From Paenibacillus sp. PL2-23 (GTDB taxonomy: Bacteria; Bacillota; Bacilli; Paenibacillales; Paenibacillaceae): DNA of 64,000 bases. The notes below the pieces were generated by a model, which was not told the DNA's origin, did not search any database, and saw nothing but the letters and a program-made list of their open reading frames with translations. The stretch covers positions 4,599,501 through 4,663,500 of the forward strand of contig NZ_CP162129.1 of the NCBI RefSeq assembly GCF_040834005.1, in the 5' to 3' direction. Position numbers and translations under genes: made by a program. Positions 15,784-23,443 of the stretch are shown in pieces; the first letter of the stretch is position 1; every line of letters starts with the position of its first letter.

Positions 15784-17157
15784 TTACTTGTTGAAAGGCT
15801 CCAGCGCCTTATCCGCTTCTTCCTGCACCTTCTTCAGAGCGGCAGGAACGTCGGATGAGCCTGTCAGGACGGACTGAATGGCGTCGCTGAACAATTTGGA
15901 TACCTTGCCGTTGTTGTGCGTCGACAGCTCGGCGGATGCGTATTGCAGCTGATCGCGAGCGACAAGCGCTTCCGGGAAGCCTGCCGAATAGGTCTTCATA
16001 CGCTCGGTCTCGTAGGCTGACATGCGAGGCGCTACATAGCCCGTGTCGATGCTCCATTGAGCAATGCGCTCGGAGTCCGTCATGAAGCGGATGAATTTCC
16101 AGGCTGCTTGCTTCTTCGCGTCGCTGAGGCCTTTGAAGAGGTAGAAGTTGCCGCCGCCAGTAGGCGTGCCGTATTGCTTGTTTTTCGGCAGCATCGCGAC
16201 GCCGAAGTCAAAGCTGGCGTTATTTTTCACATTAGTCAAATTGCCTGTCGTATGGTACATCATGGCCGTCTTGCCTTCCAGGAAGTCGGATGGCACGGTG
16301 CCCCACTCGATTGTGCCTTCCGGCATCGCCTTGTGAACGGCAGCCAGGTCTCTCCAGAATTGCAGCGACTCTACGTTCTCAGGTGTATCGAAAAATACTT
16401 GCTTGCCGTCCTGCGTCATAATATTATCGCCCGTCTGCAGAGCGAAGGTCTGGAACATCCAATACAGGAAGCCTGTCGAAGGGATTTCAATCCCCCACTG
16501 ACCGTCCTTGGTCAGCTTCTTGGCGTAATCAGCAAGCTCTTCCCATGTGCCCGGCGCCTTCTCCGGGTCAAGACCCGCCGCCTTGAACGCATCCTTGTTG
16601 TAGTACAGAACTATGGTGCTGCGCTGGAACGGAACAGACCATGTCTTGCCCTCTGTCACGCCATTCTCCATAAACGCAGGGTAGAAGTCCTTCATATATT
16701 CGTCACCGCCGTCTGCCGCAATCAGCTCGTCCAATGGCTCGATCGCGTCCATATCAAGCAGCGTGAACAACTCCGTCGACAGAAGCACAGCCAGATCCGG
16801 CGGCGTTCCGCCCTGAACGGCTGCCTGCGCCTTGACCATCGTATCCGCATAGCTGCCTGTGTAGATCGGCTTAACTGTAATGTTCGGATTCTCCGCCATA
16901 AAGTCCTGGGCCATTTTCTCAATGACCTCGGTAATGGGTCCGCCTACGGCAACGGGATAATAGAAGCTCAGCTCTACCTTCTCATTCTCAGCCTTGTCCC
17001 CTTCTTTGGTCGCCTCCGGCGTCTGCGAAGCCCCTTCATTCGTGCTGGCATTCGATGCCGCCTGATTATTGCCGCCGCCATTGCCGTTGCTTGAGCAGCC
17101 GACCACGATCATGGCGCAAGCACAGATCAAGAGTAGTGCTTTCATCATTGCTCGCAT
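15784..17157 (-). CDS. ugpB: Extracellular solute-binding lipoprotein, UgpB-like
   Basis: 457 residues. Type II signal peptide with lipobox-like MIVVGCS (Cys at ~21), then a glycine/asparagine/threonine-rich linker and a family 1 binding domain beginning VELSFYYPVAVGGPITEVIE. Features shared with UgpB include IKPIYTGSY-type strands, GGTPPDLAVL and a C-terminal half with FMTDSERIAQWSIDTGYVAP. The start ATG has AAAGGAG upstream. It is first of four genes (binding protein, two permeases, glpP) and would capture the ligand outside the membrane. Glycerol-3-phosphate or glycerophosphodiesters are inferred from glpP. Confidence 0.85.
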   Translation of the reverse strand: MRAMMKALLLICACAMIVVGCSSNGNGGGNNQAASNASTNEGASQTPEATKEGDKAENEKVELSFYYPVAVGGPITEVIEKMAQDFMAENPNITVKPIYTGSYADTMVKAQAAVQGGTPPDLAVLLSTELFTLLDMDAIEPLDELIAADGGDEYMKDFYPAFMENGVTEGKTWSVPFQRSTIVLYYNKDAFKAAGLDPEKAPGTWEELADYAKKLTKDGQWGIEIPSTGFLYWMFQTFALQTGDNIMTQDGKQVFFDTPENVESLQFWRDLAAVHKAMPEGTIEWGTVPSDFLEGKTAMMYHTTGNLTNVKNNASFDFGVAMLPKNKQYGTPTGGGNFYLFKGLSDAKKQAAWKFIRFMTDSERIAQWSIDTGYVAPRMSAYETERMKTYSAGFPEALVARDQLQYASAELSTHNNGKVSKLFSDAIQSVLTGSSDVPAALKKVQEEADKALEPFNK

Positions 17158-17590
17158 GGTTTGTAACTCTCCTTTATCTCGACTTTTTTTATAACATGGC
17201 GTCCTCTTCGACAGCAGGCTCCGCCTAAAGGCGAGCTGCAGAGACGAAAGCCATTGTTACCAGGAGCTTGCCGCGGACGGCATGGCAAATAAACCCTGAC
17301 CGAAGCAATATGCGGTACTCACAGCACAATCTCATGACGGACCTGCAGGAGGATACCGCATATCTTTCTCCGACAATGGTTTTCTCCTGGTCTCGACCCG
17401 TCGATGGGATATGCCGATTCTGTTTAGTAAGCTTCCAGTGCTTGGGACAACTATATCGTTGGAATATTTGTACAATGTCAACGACGTGTTGAGTTGTTGT
17501 AAAAGATTGGAACTGATCCCGGCAAAACGATTGAATGACAGACGGTTATCGCCCATAATTGATGCAGGAACCATTCGAAGGAGGGGGAGC
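17158..17590. other. Divergent intergenic region between ugpB and the SIMPL gene
   Basis: 433 bp without a convincing gene. A perfect 10-bp inverted repeat, ATATGCGGTA at 17308-17317 and TACCGCATAT at 17354-17363, encloses a 36-base loop. On the minus strand a consensus TTGACA (-35) lies at 17474-17479, but the -10 near 17450-17456 is weak. Transcription from there would give ugpB a ~280-nt leader containing the inverted repeat. I looked for a GlpP-type leader terminator with a U-run and did not find one. Confidence 0.5.
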
Positions 17591-18256
17591 ATGAATCAAG
17601 CCTATGAGAACGCGGGAGCAGGTGAAAGCGGCGTCTGCGGCTTCACCATTGAAGTGGCAGGAGAGGGCATGACGACAGCGGCGCCTGATCGGACCCGCAT
17701 CACGCTTGGCGTTGTGACGGAGGGGAAGGACGTGATGACCGCGCAGAAGGAGAACGCCAGCCATATCGAAGCGATAATAACGGCGCTTATGGGGCTCGGT
17801 CTTGCCCGCGAAGCGATGATGACCAAGACGTATGCGGTGGAGCCGCAATACGATTATATCGACGGATCGCAGACGCTTCGCGGCTACAAAGCTGTACATC
17901 TGCTGGGCATCACGCTGGATAATGTCACGGATGCGGGAGCCGTTATCGATACGGCCGCTGCTCATGGCGCGAACCATATAACAGACATCGTCTTCCTGTC
18001 TTCGGAATCGGCCGCATACGAAGCAGCCGCGCTTCAGGAAGCGGTGCGAAGCGCGCAGGAGAAGGCCGCTGCTATAGCTGGAGCGCTGGGCGTCTCGCTG
18101 TCTGCCATTCCATGCAAGGTGCAGGAGGTCGGGCAGGAAGGCCAGCCCATTCGATTCAAGGCGGCTGCCCTCTCCATGGCAGAAGCGGGAACGTCAATCG
18201 AGCCTGGCCAATTGACGTTTAGAGCCGCAGTGCGAGTCTGGTACGTGTACGCCTGA
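17591..18256 (+). CDS. SIMPL domain (DUF541) protein
   Basis: 221 residues from the ATG at 17591 after GAAGGAGGGGG; the frame is open further upstream but without a ribosome site. The SIMPL/BP26-like fold is visible: FTIEVAGEGMTTAAPDRTRITLGVVTEG at the start, YAVEPQYDYIDGSQTLRGYKAVHLLGITL in the middle, and a helical AALQEAVRSAQEKAAAIAGALG before the C-terminal strands. It lacks the usual signal peptide, so it may be cytoplasmic, unlike many relatives. Family members form oligomeric channel-like rings of unclear role. Its 3' end overlaps the convergent interrupted hydrolase gene by 38 bases. Confidence 0.8.
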   Translation: MNQAYENAGAGESGVCGFTIEVAGEGMTTAAPDRTRITLGVVTEGKDVMTAQKENASHIEAIITALMGLGLAREAMMTKTYAVEPQYDYIDGSQTLRGYKAVHLLGITLDNVTDAGAVIDTAAAHGANHITDIVFLSSESAAYEAAALQEAVRSAQEKAAAIAGALGVSLSAIPCKVQEVGQEGQPIRFKAAALSMAEAGTSIEPGQLTFRAAVRVWYVYA

Positions 18257-19005
18257 GCTGCGTCTGCGCCTGATGCAGCTTGAACGCGTCCAGCTCGGAA
18301 TAGTCGAACAGCCGTCCTTCATATACGGTCTCAAGCTTGACGTGCTCTCGGAAGTGCTGCGGTGTGACAAGCGCCGCCGGCCGGTCGTTCCACAAGCCGA
18401 CCCCGCCCTTGCTCATCACCTCGGCCACGAACTGCGAGCAGAAGCGCGCTTCGTCGGAGCCCAGCTCTCTGCCGGCGACAACGCCAAGCAAGCCCATTAA
18501 GTTATACGAATAACGCTCCTTGTTCTTTCTGAAATAATCAATGGCGGCCATGATGCCTTCCTTCTGACGGGCTGTCACCTCCACTCGCAGCAGCTGGAAG
18601 GTCGTACCAGGGAAATAACGATATGTCCCATAATAGCAGTTGTTCAAAAAATCCGATTTTGATCACGAAGTGTGCCAAGAAGCCTACTCGACATCGAATA
18701 TGACACGCAAGCGAAACTTCCGGTGCTCACGTAGCTTTCACTACGCTCCGCTCCTCAGTTTCTACTTTCGTGCCATCTTCTCGGTGCTGAAAACCAGACT
18801 TTTTGAACACGCACTAATAAATATCTTCTCTAACGAAGCCCGCGTTAAGCGGGTTTCTTGCTTCCTTCCGCCCGAAGCTGTACAGCTCGTTCAACTCCGG
18901 GTCCAGGGAGATGGAGGCATGATTGTAGGGCGCACCCGTAAAGCATTTGATCAATCGGGTGAATGCTGTGCCTGTATTTGTGAGCAATATATATACATAA
19001 GTCAT
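18219..19005 (-). pseudogene. YiiX-like permuted papain-type hydrolase gene, interrupted by a MITE
   Basis: Two halves of one gene lie on the minus strand. The first (start ATG 19005) encodes MTYVYILLTNTGTAFTR, then GAPYNHASISLDPELNELYSFG and ends ...GFVREDIY at a TAG created by the insertion. The second resumes YGTYRYFPGTTFQLLRVEV and continues through YNLMGLLGVVAG, RFCSQFVAEV to the end at 18219. Deleting bases 18636-18819 (element plus one target copy) restores the frame exactly (D-I-Y-Y-G-T-Y). The HAS and FCSQF motifs match the His and Cys catalytic regions of NlpC/P60-like permuted papain proteins. The intact protein would be ~200 residues. As it stands, only a truncated product can be made. 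Confidence 0.85.
18636..18814. mobile_element. 179-bp miniature inverted-repeat element (MITE)
   Basis: The element is flanked by 5-bp target duplications TAATA at 18631-18635 and 18815-18819. Its ends are imperfect inverted repeats of about 25 bp built on GTTCAAAAA.TC.G.TTTT. Internal arms also pair (GAAACT with AGTTTC, CGTAG with CTACG), so the whole element can fold into one long hairpin. It has no coding capacity. It splits a hydrolase gene, and its removal restores that frame. It would need a transposase supplied elsewhere. Only one copy is in this window. Confidence 0.9.
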
Positions 19006-19113
19006 GTCGTACACCTCTTCGCAATAGGAGTGAAAGCCTTGTTCCTGGCTTGCTCTCACTATAACAACGACGCCCTGAAGCGAATAGTACCAACTCCTAA
19101 TAGTACCCCATGA

Positions 19114-19142
19114 TTGCACATGCTATTTTAAAATAATATTAG
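19114..19142 (+). promoter_or_regulatory. Candidate ars operon promoter
   Basis: TTGCAC (19114-19119) and TATTAG (19137-19142) are separated by 17 bp in an AT-rich region 79 bases before arsR. A second possible -10 (TATAAT, 19153-19158) lies just downstream with no good -35. An ArsR operator is expected here but no clear dyad was found. Confidence 0.35.
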
Positions 19143-19220
19143 CTATTGATTATATAATTAGATGCGCATATACTTAATATTGTTGAACGTCACCTTCAGA
19201 TATACAGAAAGGAGCAGCAA

Positions 19221-19535
19221 GTGAATCCAATCGATGAAATCTCCGAATGTATGAAGCTTCTGTCCGATAAGACTCGCCTGACGATTCTGGCCTTGCTGAA
19301 GGAGCAGGACATGTGCGTATGCGATATTGTAGATGCTCTCGAGACGACGCAGCCTAACGCCAGTCAGCATCTTCGGAAGCTGAAGCTGGGCGGGCTCGTG
19401 AACGAAACGAGACGGAGCCAGTGGATTTATTATTCGCTGAACCGGGATGCCACTCCCTACTTGCCAACCGTGCTGGAGCAGCTGCCTTCCATGAAGGAAC
19501 TGCTGGCTTCCCGCACTAACTTATCATGTGATTAA
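19221..19535 (+). CDS. arsR: ArsR family arsenic-responsive repressor
   Basis: 104 residues from a GTG preceded by AGAAAGGAG. A winged helix is visible, with [20 protein letters not shown] leading and the recognition helix [19 protein letters not shown]. The metalloid-sensing cysteines are C32 and C34 ([10 protein letters not shown]), with C10 (ISECMK) as a possible third ligand. In this family arsenite or antimonite binding releases the repressor from the ars promoter. It begins an arsR-arsB-arsC operon with gaps of 11 and 22 bases. Confidence 0.93.
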   Translation: MNPIDEISECMKLLSDKTRLTILALLKEQDMCVCDIVDALETTQPNASQHLRKLKLGGLVNETRRSQWIYYSLNRDATPYLPTVLEQLPSMKELLASRTNLSCD

Positions 19536-19546
19536 AAGGAGGAACC

Positions 19547-20950
19547 ATGGTCGCGCTTGCTTCCGTTATTTTTGTGCTTACCTTGATTTTTGTTATTTGG
19601 CAGCCGCGAGGGCTTAGCATCGGCTGGTCGGCATCCGCCGGCGCTATTGTCGCCCTGCTATGCGGCGTCGTCACATTAACGGACGTATGGGATGTCACCC
19701 AGATCGTCTGGAATGCCACTTTGGCATTTGTTGGTATTATCCTTATTTCGTTAGTTCTTGATCAAATCGGATTTTTTGAGTGGTCGGCGCTTCATATGGC
19801 CCGATTCGCCCGCGGAGACGGCCGTTTAATGTTCGTGTACACCGTTCTGCTCGGTGCGGCGGTATCGGCATTTTTCGCTAATGACGGGGCTGCTCTCATC
19901 CTGACGCCTATTGTGCTGGCGATGGTCAGAGCGCTGAAGTTCGACGATCGGTTCATTCTGCCATTCGTTATAGCAAGCGGATTTATCGCGGATACAGCTT
20001 CTCTGCCGCTCATTGTCAGCAATCTCGTTAACATCGTGTCGGCGGATTTCTTCGACATTTCGTTCACAGAATACGCGAGCCGAATGATCGTTCCTACATT
20101 CTTCTCCATCGCTGCGAGCCTGCTGATGCTGTTCCTGTATTTCCGCAGGAGCATTCCGGCGCAATACGATATCCGGCAAGCCAAGGAGCCGCGCGGGGCA
20201 ATTCGGGATATCCGCCTGTTCCGTATCTCCTGGGTCATGCTCGGCGTGCTACTGGTCGCTTATATGATGAGCGAGGTCGTACAGCTTCCTGTATCGATCA
20301 TCATCGGAATCGCTGCTGTCATCTTCCTGCTCCTGGCCAGACGGAGCCCCGTGATTGAGACATGGCAGCTCGTGAAGGGCGCACCTTGGGCAGTTGTTAT
20401 TTTCTCCATCGGCATGTATGTGGTCGTCTACGGCCTGCGCAATGTCGGCTTGACTGACGAACTCGGCAAGCTGTTCCAATGGACCGCCGATCAAGGCTTA
20501 TTCGCGGCGACTGTAGGTGCCGGCTTTATCGCAGCGATCCTGTCCTCCGTCATGAACAACATGCCAACCGTCATGATTGATGCGTTGGCCATTCAGGGTA
20601 CGTCGACGGATGGCATCATCCGGGAGTCGCTCATCTATGCGAACGTTGTCGGCTCAGACCTCGGACCCAAAATGACTCCCATCGGCTCGCTCGCGACGCT
20701 GCTCTGGCTTCATGTATTGGCACGCAAGGGCATCCGCATCAGCTGGGGCCAATACTTCAAAACAGGCATTGTGCTTACCGTGCCTACCCTGCTGATCACG
20801 CTTGTCGGGCTGTATGTATGGTTCCTGGCGATCGACAGGCTCAGCATCCCGATAGGGATTATGATGGCCGCGCTGGCGCTGCTTTTCGTTGGCTTTGTCC
20901 TGCTTATCGCACGCGCCGTTCGCTCGAGCAAACGCAATCAAACACAATAA
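19547..20950 (+). CDS. arsB: Arsenite/antimonite efflux transporter
   Basis: 467 residues, ATG after AAGGAGGAACC. About twelve membrane segments. ArsB-type blocks include [20 protein letters not shown] at the start, [19 protein letters not shown] near 105-125, and [17 protein letters not shown], a conserved feature of ArsB and IT-superfamily carriers. ArsB exports As(III) as a proton-coupled carrier, or with an ArsA ATPase; no arsA gene is nearby. It lies between arsR and arsC. Confidence 0.93.
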   Translation: MVALASVIFVLTLIFVIWQPRGLSIGWSASAGAIVALLCGVVTLTDVWDVTQIVWNATLAFVGIILISLVLDQIGFFEWSALHMARFARGDGRLMFVYTVLLGAAVSAFFANDGAALILTPIVLAMVRALKFDDRFILPFVIASGFIADTASLPLIVSNLVNIVSADFFDISFTEYASRMIVPTFFSIAASLLMLFLYFRRSIPAQYDIRQAKEPRGAIRDIRLFRISWVMLGVLLVAYMMSEVVQLPVSIIIGIAAVIFLLLARRSPVIETWQLVKGAPWAVVIFSIGMYVVVYGLRNVGLTDELGKLFQWTADQGLFAATVGAGFIAAILSSVMNNMPTVMIDALAIQGTSTDGIIRESLIYANVVGSDLGPKMTPIGSLATLLWLHVLARKGIRISWGQYFKTGIVLTVPTLLITLVGLYVWFLAIDRLSIPIGIMMAALALLFVGFVLLIARAVRSSKRNQTQ

Positions 20951-20972
20951 ATGAAATGAAGGAGAGAATGAG

Positions 20973-21401
20973 ATGAACAATCCAAAACCGCTGGTTTACT
21001 TTCTTTGCACAGGCAATTCCTGCCGCAGTCAAATCGCCGATGGCTTCCTGCAGGCTCTTGGCGGAGAGCAATATGAGGTGAAAAGCGCTGGCCTGGAAGC
21101 ACACGGCTTGAATCCGCGCGCCGTGGCAGCCATGCGTGAGGTCGGCATAGATATTTCGAACAACACCTCCGATGTCATCGATCCTGAGCTGCTGAATCGC
21201 GCCGATTATGTCATCACGCTATGCGGACACGCTGACGATCATTGCCCTGCCATCTCCAATGCAGACGTGGTCAAGTGGCATTGGGGATTCGAGGATCCCG
21301 CCAAGGCAACAGGAACCGAAGAGGAGATTACGGCCAAGTTCCGTGAGGTTCGGGACGCTATCAAAAACCGCATCAGCGAATTTGTTGCCACCGGCAAATA
21401 A
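20973..21401 (+). CDS. arsC: Thioredoxin-dependent arsenate reductase
   Basis: 142 residues, ATG after GAAGGAGAG. The low-molecular-weight phosphatase-like P-loop [10 protein letters not shown] holds the nucleophile C12 with C17, and the relay cysteines are C84 and C91 ([12 protein letters not shown]). The spacing equals that of the Bacillus/Staphylococcus enzyme, shifted by two residues. It reduces As(V) to As(III) by a disulfide cascade finished by thioredoxin, supplying the substrate of ArsB. A strong terminator follows. Confidence 0.95.
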   Translation: MNNPKPLVYFLCTGNSCRSQIADGFLQALGGEQYEVKSAGLEAHGLNPRAVAAMREVGIDISNNTSDVIDPELLNRADYVITLCGHADDHCPAISNADVVKWHWGFEDPAKATGTEEEITAKFREVRDAIKNRISEFVATGK

Positions 21402-21427
21402 TAAAGCGACTAATCATCATATAACTA

Positions 21428-21457
21428 ACGGGATCCGCTTGTACGGATCCCGTTTTT
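21428..21457 (+). terminator. Terminator of the ars operon
   Basis: A 10-bp perfect stem (ACGGGATCCG / CGGATCCCGT) with a six-base loop is followed by TTTTGCT. It lies 27 bases after arsC and separates it from the convergent monooxygenase gene. Confidence 0.85.
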
Positions 21458-21476
21458 GCTGTAGAACATGGGGTCA

Positions 21477-22814
21477 TTAGGAGGACGCAGACTCGTTGCC
21501 GGCACTGCAGCAAGAGCTGGCCAATACCTTCGCCTGTCTAATCGTAATTGGCAGTTTCCCCGATACCGAGCATACACCCGTCTCCGGCAGCTGCAGGCGT
21601 ACGTCACGAGCCGCCGCCTCATCCCCGGCCAGTGCAGCAACGACACTGCGCACTTGCTCATAGCCCGTAGCAAGCAGGAAGGTCGGCGCTCGGCCATAGC
21701 TCTTGGAGCCTACAATATAGAAGCTGTGCTCCGGCTGGCGAAGCTCGGCTTCGCCATGCGGCCTCACCGTTCCGCAGCTATGCAGGTTGGGGTCAATAAG
21801 CTTCGCCAGCTGCGGCACCGACTCAATACTGGAATCCGCACTGTATCGCAGCTCACGCAAGAAAGCGAACTCCGGTCTTGCCCCAGTCGACGCGATTACA
21901 GCATCTATGCGATCAATGGCATATCCCTCACCCTGTTTCGTTCCCAGCAGCGTAAGCGCTGAGTCTTCATCACCCGCAATGGAATGAATGAGCACCGGCG
22001 CATGCACCCTCACATTGCCGTTGCGTACGAATTGCTCCGCTTGCATGCCCAGCGCTCCCCTTGCCGGCAAAGCGTCCTGAGCTCCTCCGCCAAAGACTTC
22101 CGACACGCGACTCTTCCGCAGAATCCAGTGGATCGTCGTCTCCGGCACACGCAATTTCAGCTCATGCAGCAATCCCAACGACTGAATTGCGGAGTGCCCG
22201 CTGCCGACAACTGCTACGTTCCTGCCCGCATAGCGCTCCCGATCCTTGCCCAAAATATCAGGTATGCCATACGCTATTCGGTCGTTGTGCCTCATCTCGC
22301 CATCCGCCGGTACGCCGCTCGCCCCAATGGGGTTCGGCGTCAGCCATGTTCCCGCAGCATCCAGCACGGTTGCTGCCTCTATTCGATCCGTTCGTCCCTC
22401 ACGCTCATAGTTCACGACGAATGGAGCTCGTTCCCGGCCAGCAGTCTTCATCTTGTCAAAATGCTTGCGGTGGATGCTTGTAACCTTGCATCCCAGCAGG
22501 AGATGAGGTTTAATGGACGCCAACTCTGCCAGCGGCTCCAAATATTCCTGTACCAGCTCCGCTCCAGTAGGCATCCGCTCTGGATCGGGCTCATGCCACC
22601 CGGCTGCCAGCAGCAGCTCCCTCGCGGCGCTGTCGATATTGTAGGCCCATGGCGAGAACATCCGCACATGCTGCCAGCTTCGAACCGACCAGCCGACATC
22701 AGCTCCCTGCTCCAATACTAGGAATGGCAAGCTCCTGGCCGCCAGCTGAGCGGCGGCGGCGAGTCCCACTGGGCCTCCTCCAATGATGGCAACAGGCAAT
22801 GTTGAGTTGTACAA
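21477..22814 (-). CDS. FAD/NAD(P)-dependent flavoprotein monooxygenase-like protein, probably arsenic-linked
   Basis: 445 residues from a TTG at 22814, eight bases after AGGAGG. Two Rossmann motifs: VAIIGGGPVGLAAA at the N-terminus (FAD) and VAVVGSGHSAIQS near 196 (NAD(P)). The DVGWSVRSWQHVRMFSPW block and the C-terminal FYIVGSKSYGRAPTFLLATG are consistent with the ArsO-like flavoproteins found beside ars operons. The C-terminal tail carries a vicinal cysteine pair, C435-C436 (SSCCSAG), which could bind arsenite. It follows a cysteine-rich MarR gene and shares its operator. Oxidation of an arsenical is inferred; no substrate is proven. Confidence 0.7.
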   Translation of the reverse strand: MYNSTLPVAIIGGGPVGLAAAAQLAARSLPFLVLEQGADVGWSVRSWQHVRMFSPWAYNIDSAARELLLAAGWHEPDPERMPTGAELVQEYLEPLAELASIKPHLLLGCKVTSIHRKHFDKMKTAGRERAPFVVNYEREGRTDRIEAATVLDAAGTWLTPNPIGASGVPADGEMRHNDRIAYGIPDILGKDRERYAGRNVAVVGSGHSAIQSLGLLHELKLRVPETTIHWILRKSRVSEVFGGGAQDALPARGALGMQAEQFVRNGNVRVHAPVLIHSIAGDEDSALTLLGTKQGEGYAIDRIDAVIASTGARPEFAFLRELRYSADSSIESVPQLAKLIDPNLHSCGTVRPHGEAELRQPEHSFYIVGSKSYGRAPTFLLATGYEQVRSVVAALAGDEAAARDVRLQLPETGVCSVSGKLPITIRQAKVLASSCCSAGNESASS

Positions 22815-22839
22815 TTCAAACGCCTCCTAATCCTTATTT

Positions 22840-22856
22840 ATTTGCATAATGCAAAT
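22840..22856. promoter_or_regulatory. Palindromic operator upstream of the flavoprotein gene
   Basis: ATTTGCATAATGCAAAT is a near-perfect 17-bp palindrome, TTGCA-N3-TGCAA at its core, between the MarR and flavoprotein genes. The same core occurs in the MarR gene's own promoter, so both are probably bound by that regulator. Confidence 0.7.
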
Positions 22857-22879
22857 ATAGATGAAACGCGATGCCCCCC

Positions 22880-23338
22880 TTACTTGGGAGGCACGCAGCA
22901 TGCTCCTGACTTCTTCATCGTTTCGTTAAATAATTGAATCGACCGGAGCAGCGTCTCCCGCTCGAATGCCGTCATGAGAGACAGGACGCCGTTCAGCTGA
23001 TCGTTGACAGTCAGGTTGATGCTGTTCTCCATGCGCAAGCCTTCGGGCGTAAGCGCGAGTATGTTGATCCGGTTGTCGGAGGGATGAGGGGTCTTCCTGA
23101 CCAAGCCCTTATCCACTAACGTCTTCACTTGCCGGCTGAACGTTGTAATATCGATCCCCAGCGCCCCCGCAATTTCCTGCATGGACGGCTTGTGCTGGCG
23201 GTTGATCTCATACAGGATATGACTCTGAACCAGGGACACCTCCTGCCCGCAGCAGCTGTCGCAGCATTGCTCGTTCAACAAGCCGAATTGGCGGGACAAC
23301 ATTTGAAATAAGTGACGTACATCCTCCATTCGCTTCAC
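22880..23338 (-). CDS. MarR family regulator with paired cysteine motifs
   Basis: 152 residues, ATG preceded by TCAGGAGGTGAAGCG. The winged helix is visible (MQEIAGALGIDITTFSRQVKTLV, then the wing KTPHPSDNRINIL). Before it lies the unusual segment with C25, C26, C29 and C30 (EQCCDSCCGQE), and the C-terminus carries C147-C148 (GACCVPP). Ordinary MarR proteins sense phenolics through a pocket without such clusters. Vicinal thiols, together with adjacency to arsRBC and a putative arsenical flavoprotein, suggest a thiol-reactive metalloid sensor. The promoter carries a TTGCA-N3-TGCAA operator that also precedes the flavoprotein gene, so autoregulation is likely. Confidence 0.8.
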   Translation of the reverse strand: MKRMEDVRHLFQMLSRQFGLLNEQCCDSCCGQEVSLVQSHILYEINRQHKPSMQEIAGALGIDITTFSRQVKTLVDKGLVRKTPHPSDNRINILALTPEGLRMENSINLTVNDQLNGVLSLMTAFERETLLRSIQLFNETMKKSGACCVPPK

Positions 23339-23355
23339 CTCCTGACATTGTTATA

Positions 23356-23379
23356 TCATATATACTTGCAATGTGCAAA
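23356..23379 (-). promoter_or_regulatory. MarR gene promoter with overlapping operator
   Basis: On the minus strand TTGCAC (-35, 23374-23379) is followed by a 17-bp spacer and TATAAC (-10, from 23356). The operator TTGCA-ATG-TGCAA (23366-23378) covers the -35 box, so a bound regulator would block polymerase. It matches the operator upstream of the neighbouring flavoprotein gene. Confidence 0.75.
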
Positions 23380-23407
23380 TAAATAATCCGGCACATCAAC
23401 GCAAAGA

Positions 23408-23429
23408 CGCGGCCGGTATACCGGCCGCG
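23408..23429 (-). terminator. Hairpin after the giant secreted-protein gene
   Basis: CGCGGCCGG / CCGGCCGCG form a 9-bp GC-rich stem with a TATA loop, 14 bases past the stop codon. On the minus strand it is followed by TCTTTGCGTT, a modest U-tract. Confidence 0.6.
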
Positions 23430-23443
23430 CTTCAATCCATCTA

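Noticed and set aside
13474..17157. Missing ATPase gene in the ugp-like operon taken as a broken operon
   Set aside because: Gram-positive sugar importers of this class commonly share an unlinked MsmX-type ATPase, so absence is normal.
17158..17300. GlpP-controlled leader terminator upstream of ugpB
   Set aside because: No stem followed by a T-run was found on the minus strand; the only homopolymer near the start is A-rich in that direction.
18640..19113. Plus-strand frame of 157 codons over the MITE and the hydrolase gene
   Set aside because: It runs antisense through the interrupted gene and the element, with no ribosome site or recognisable domain.
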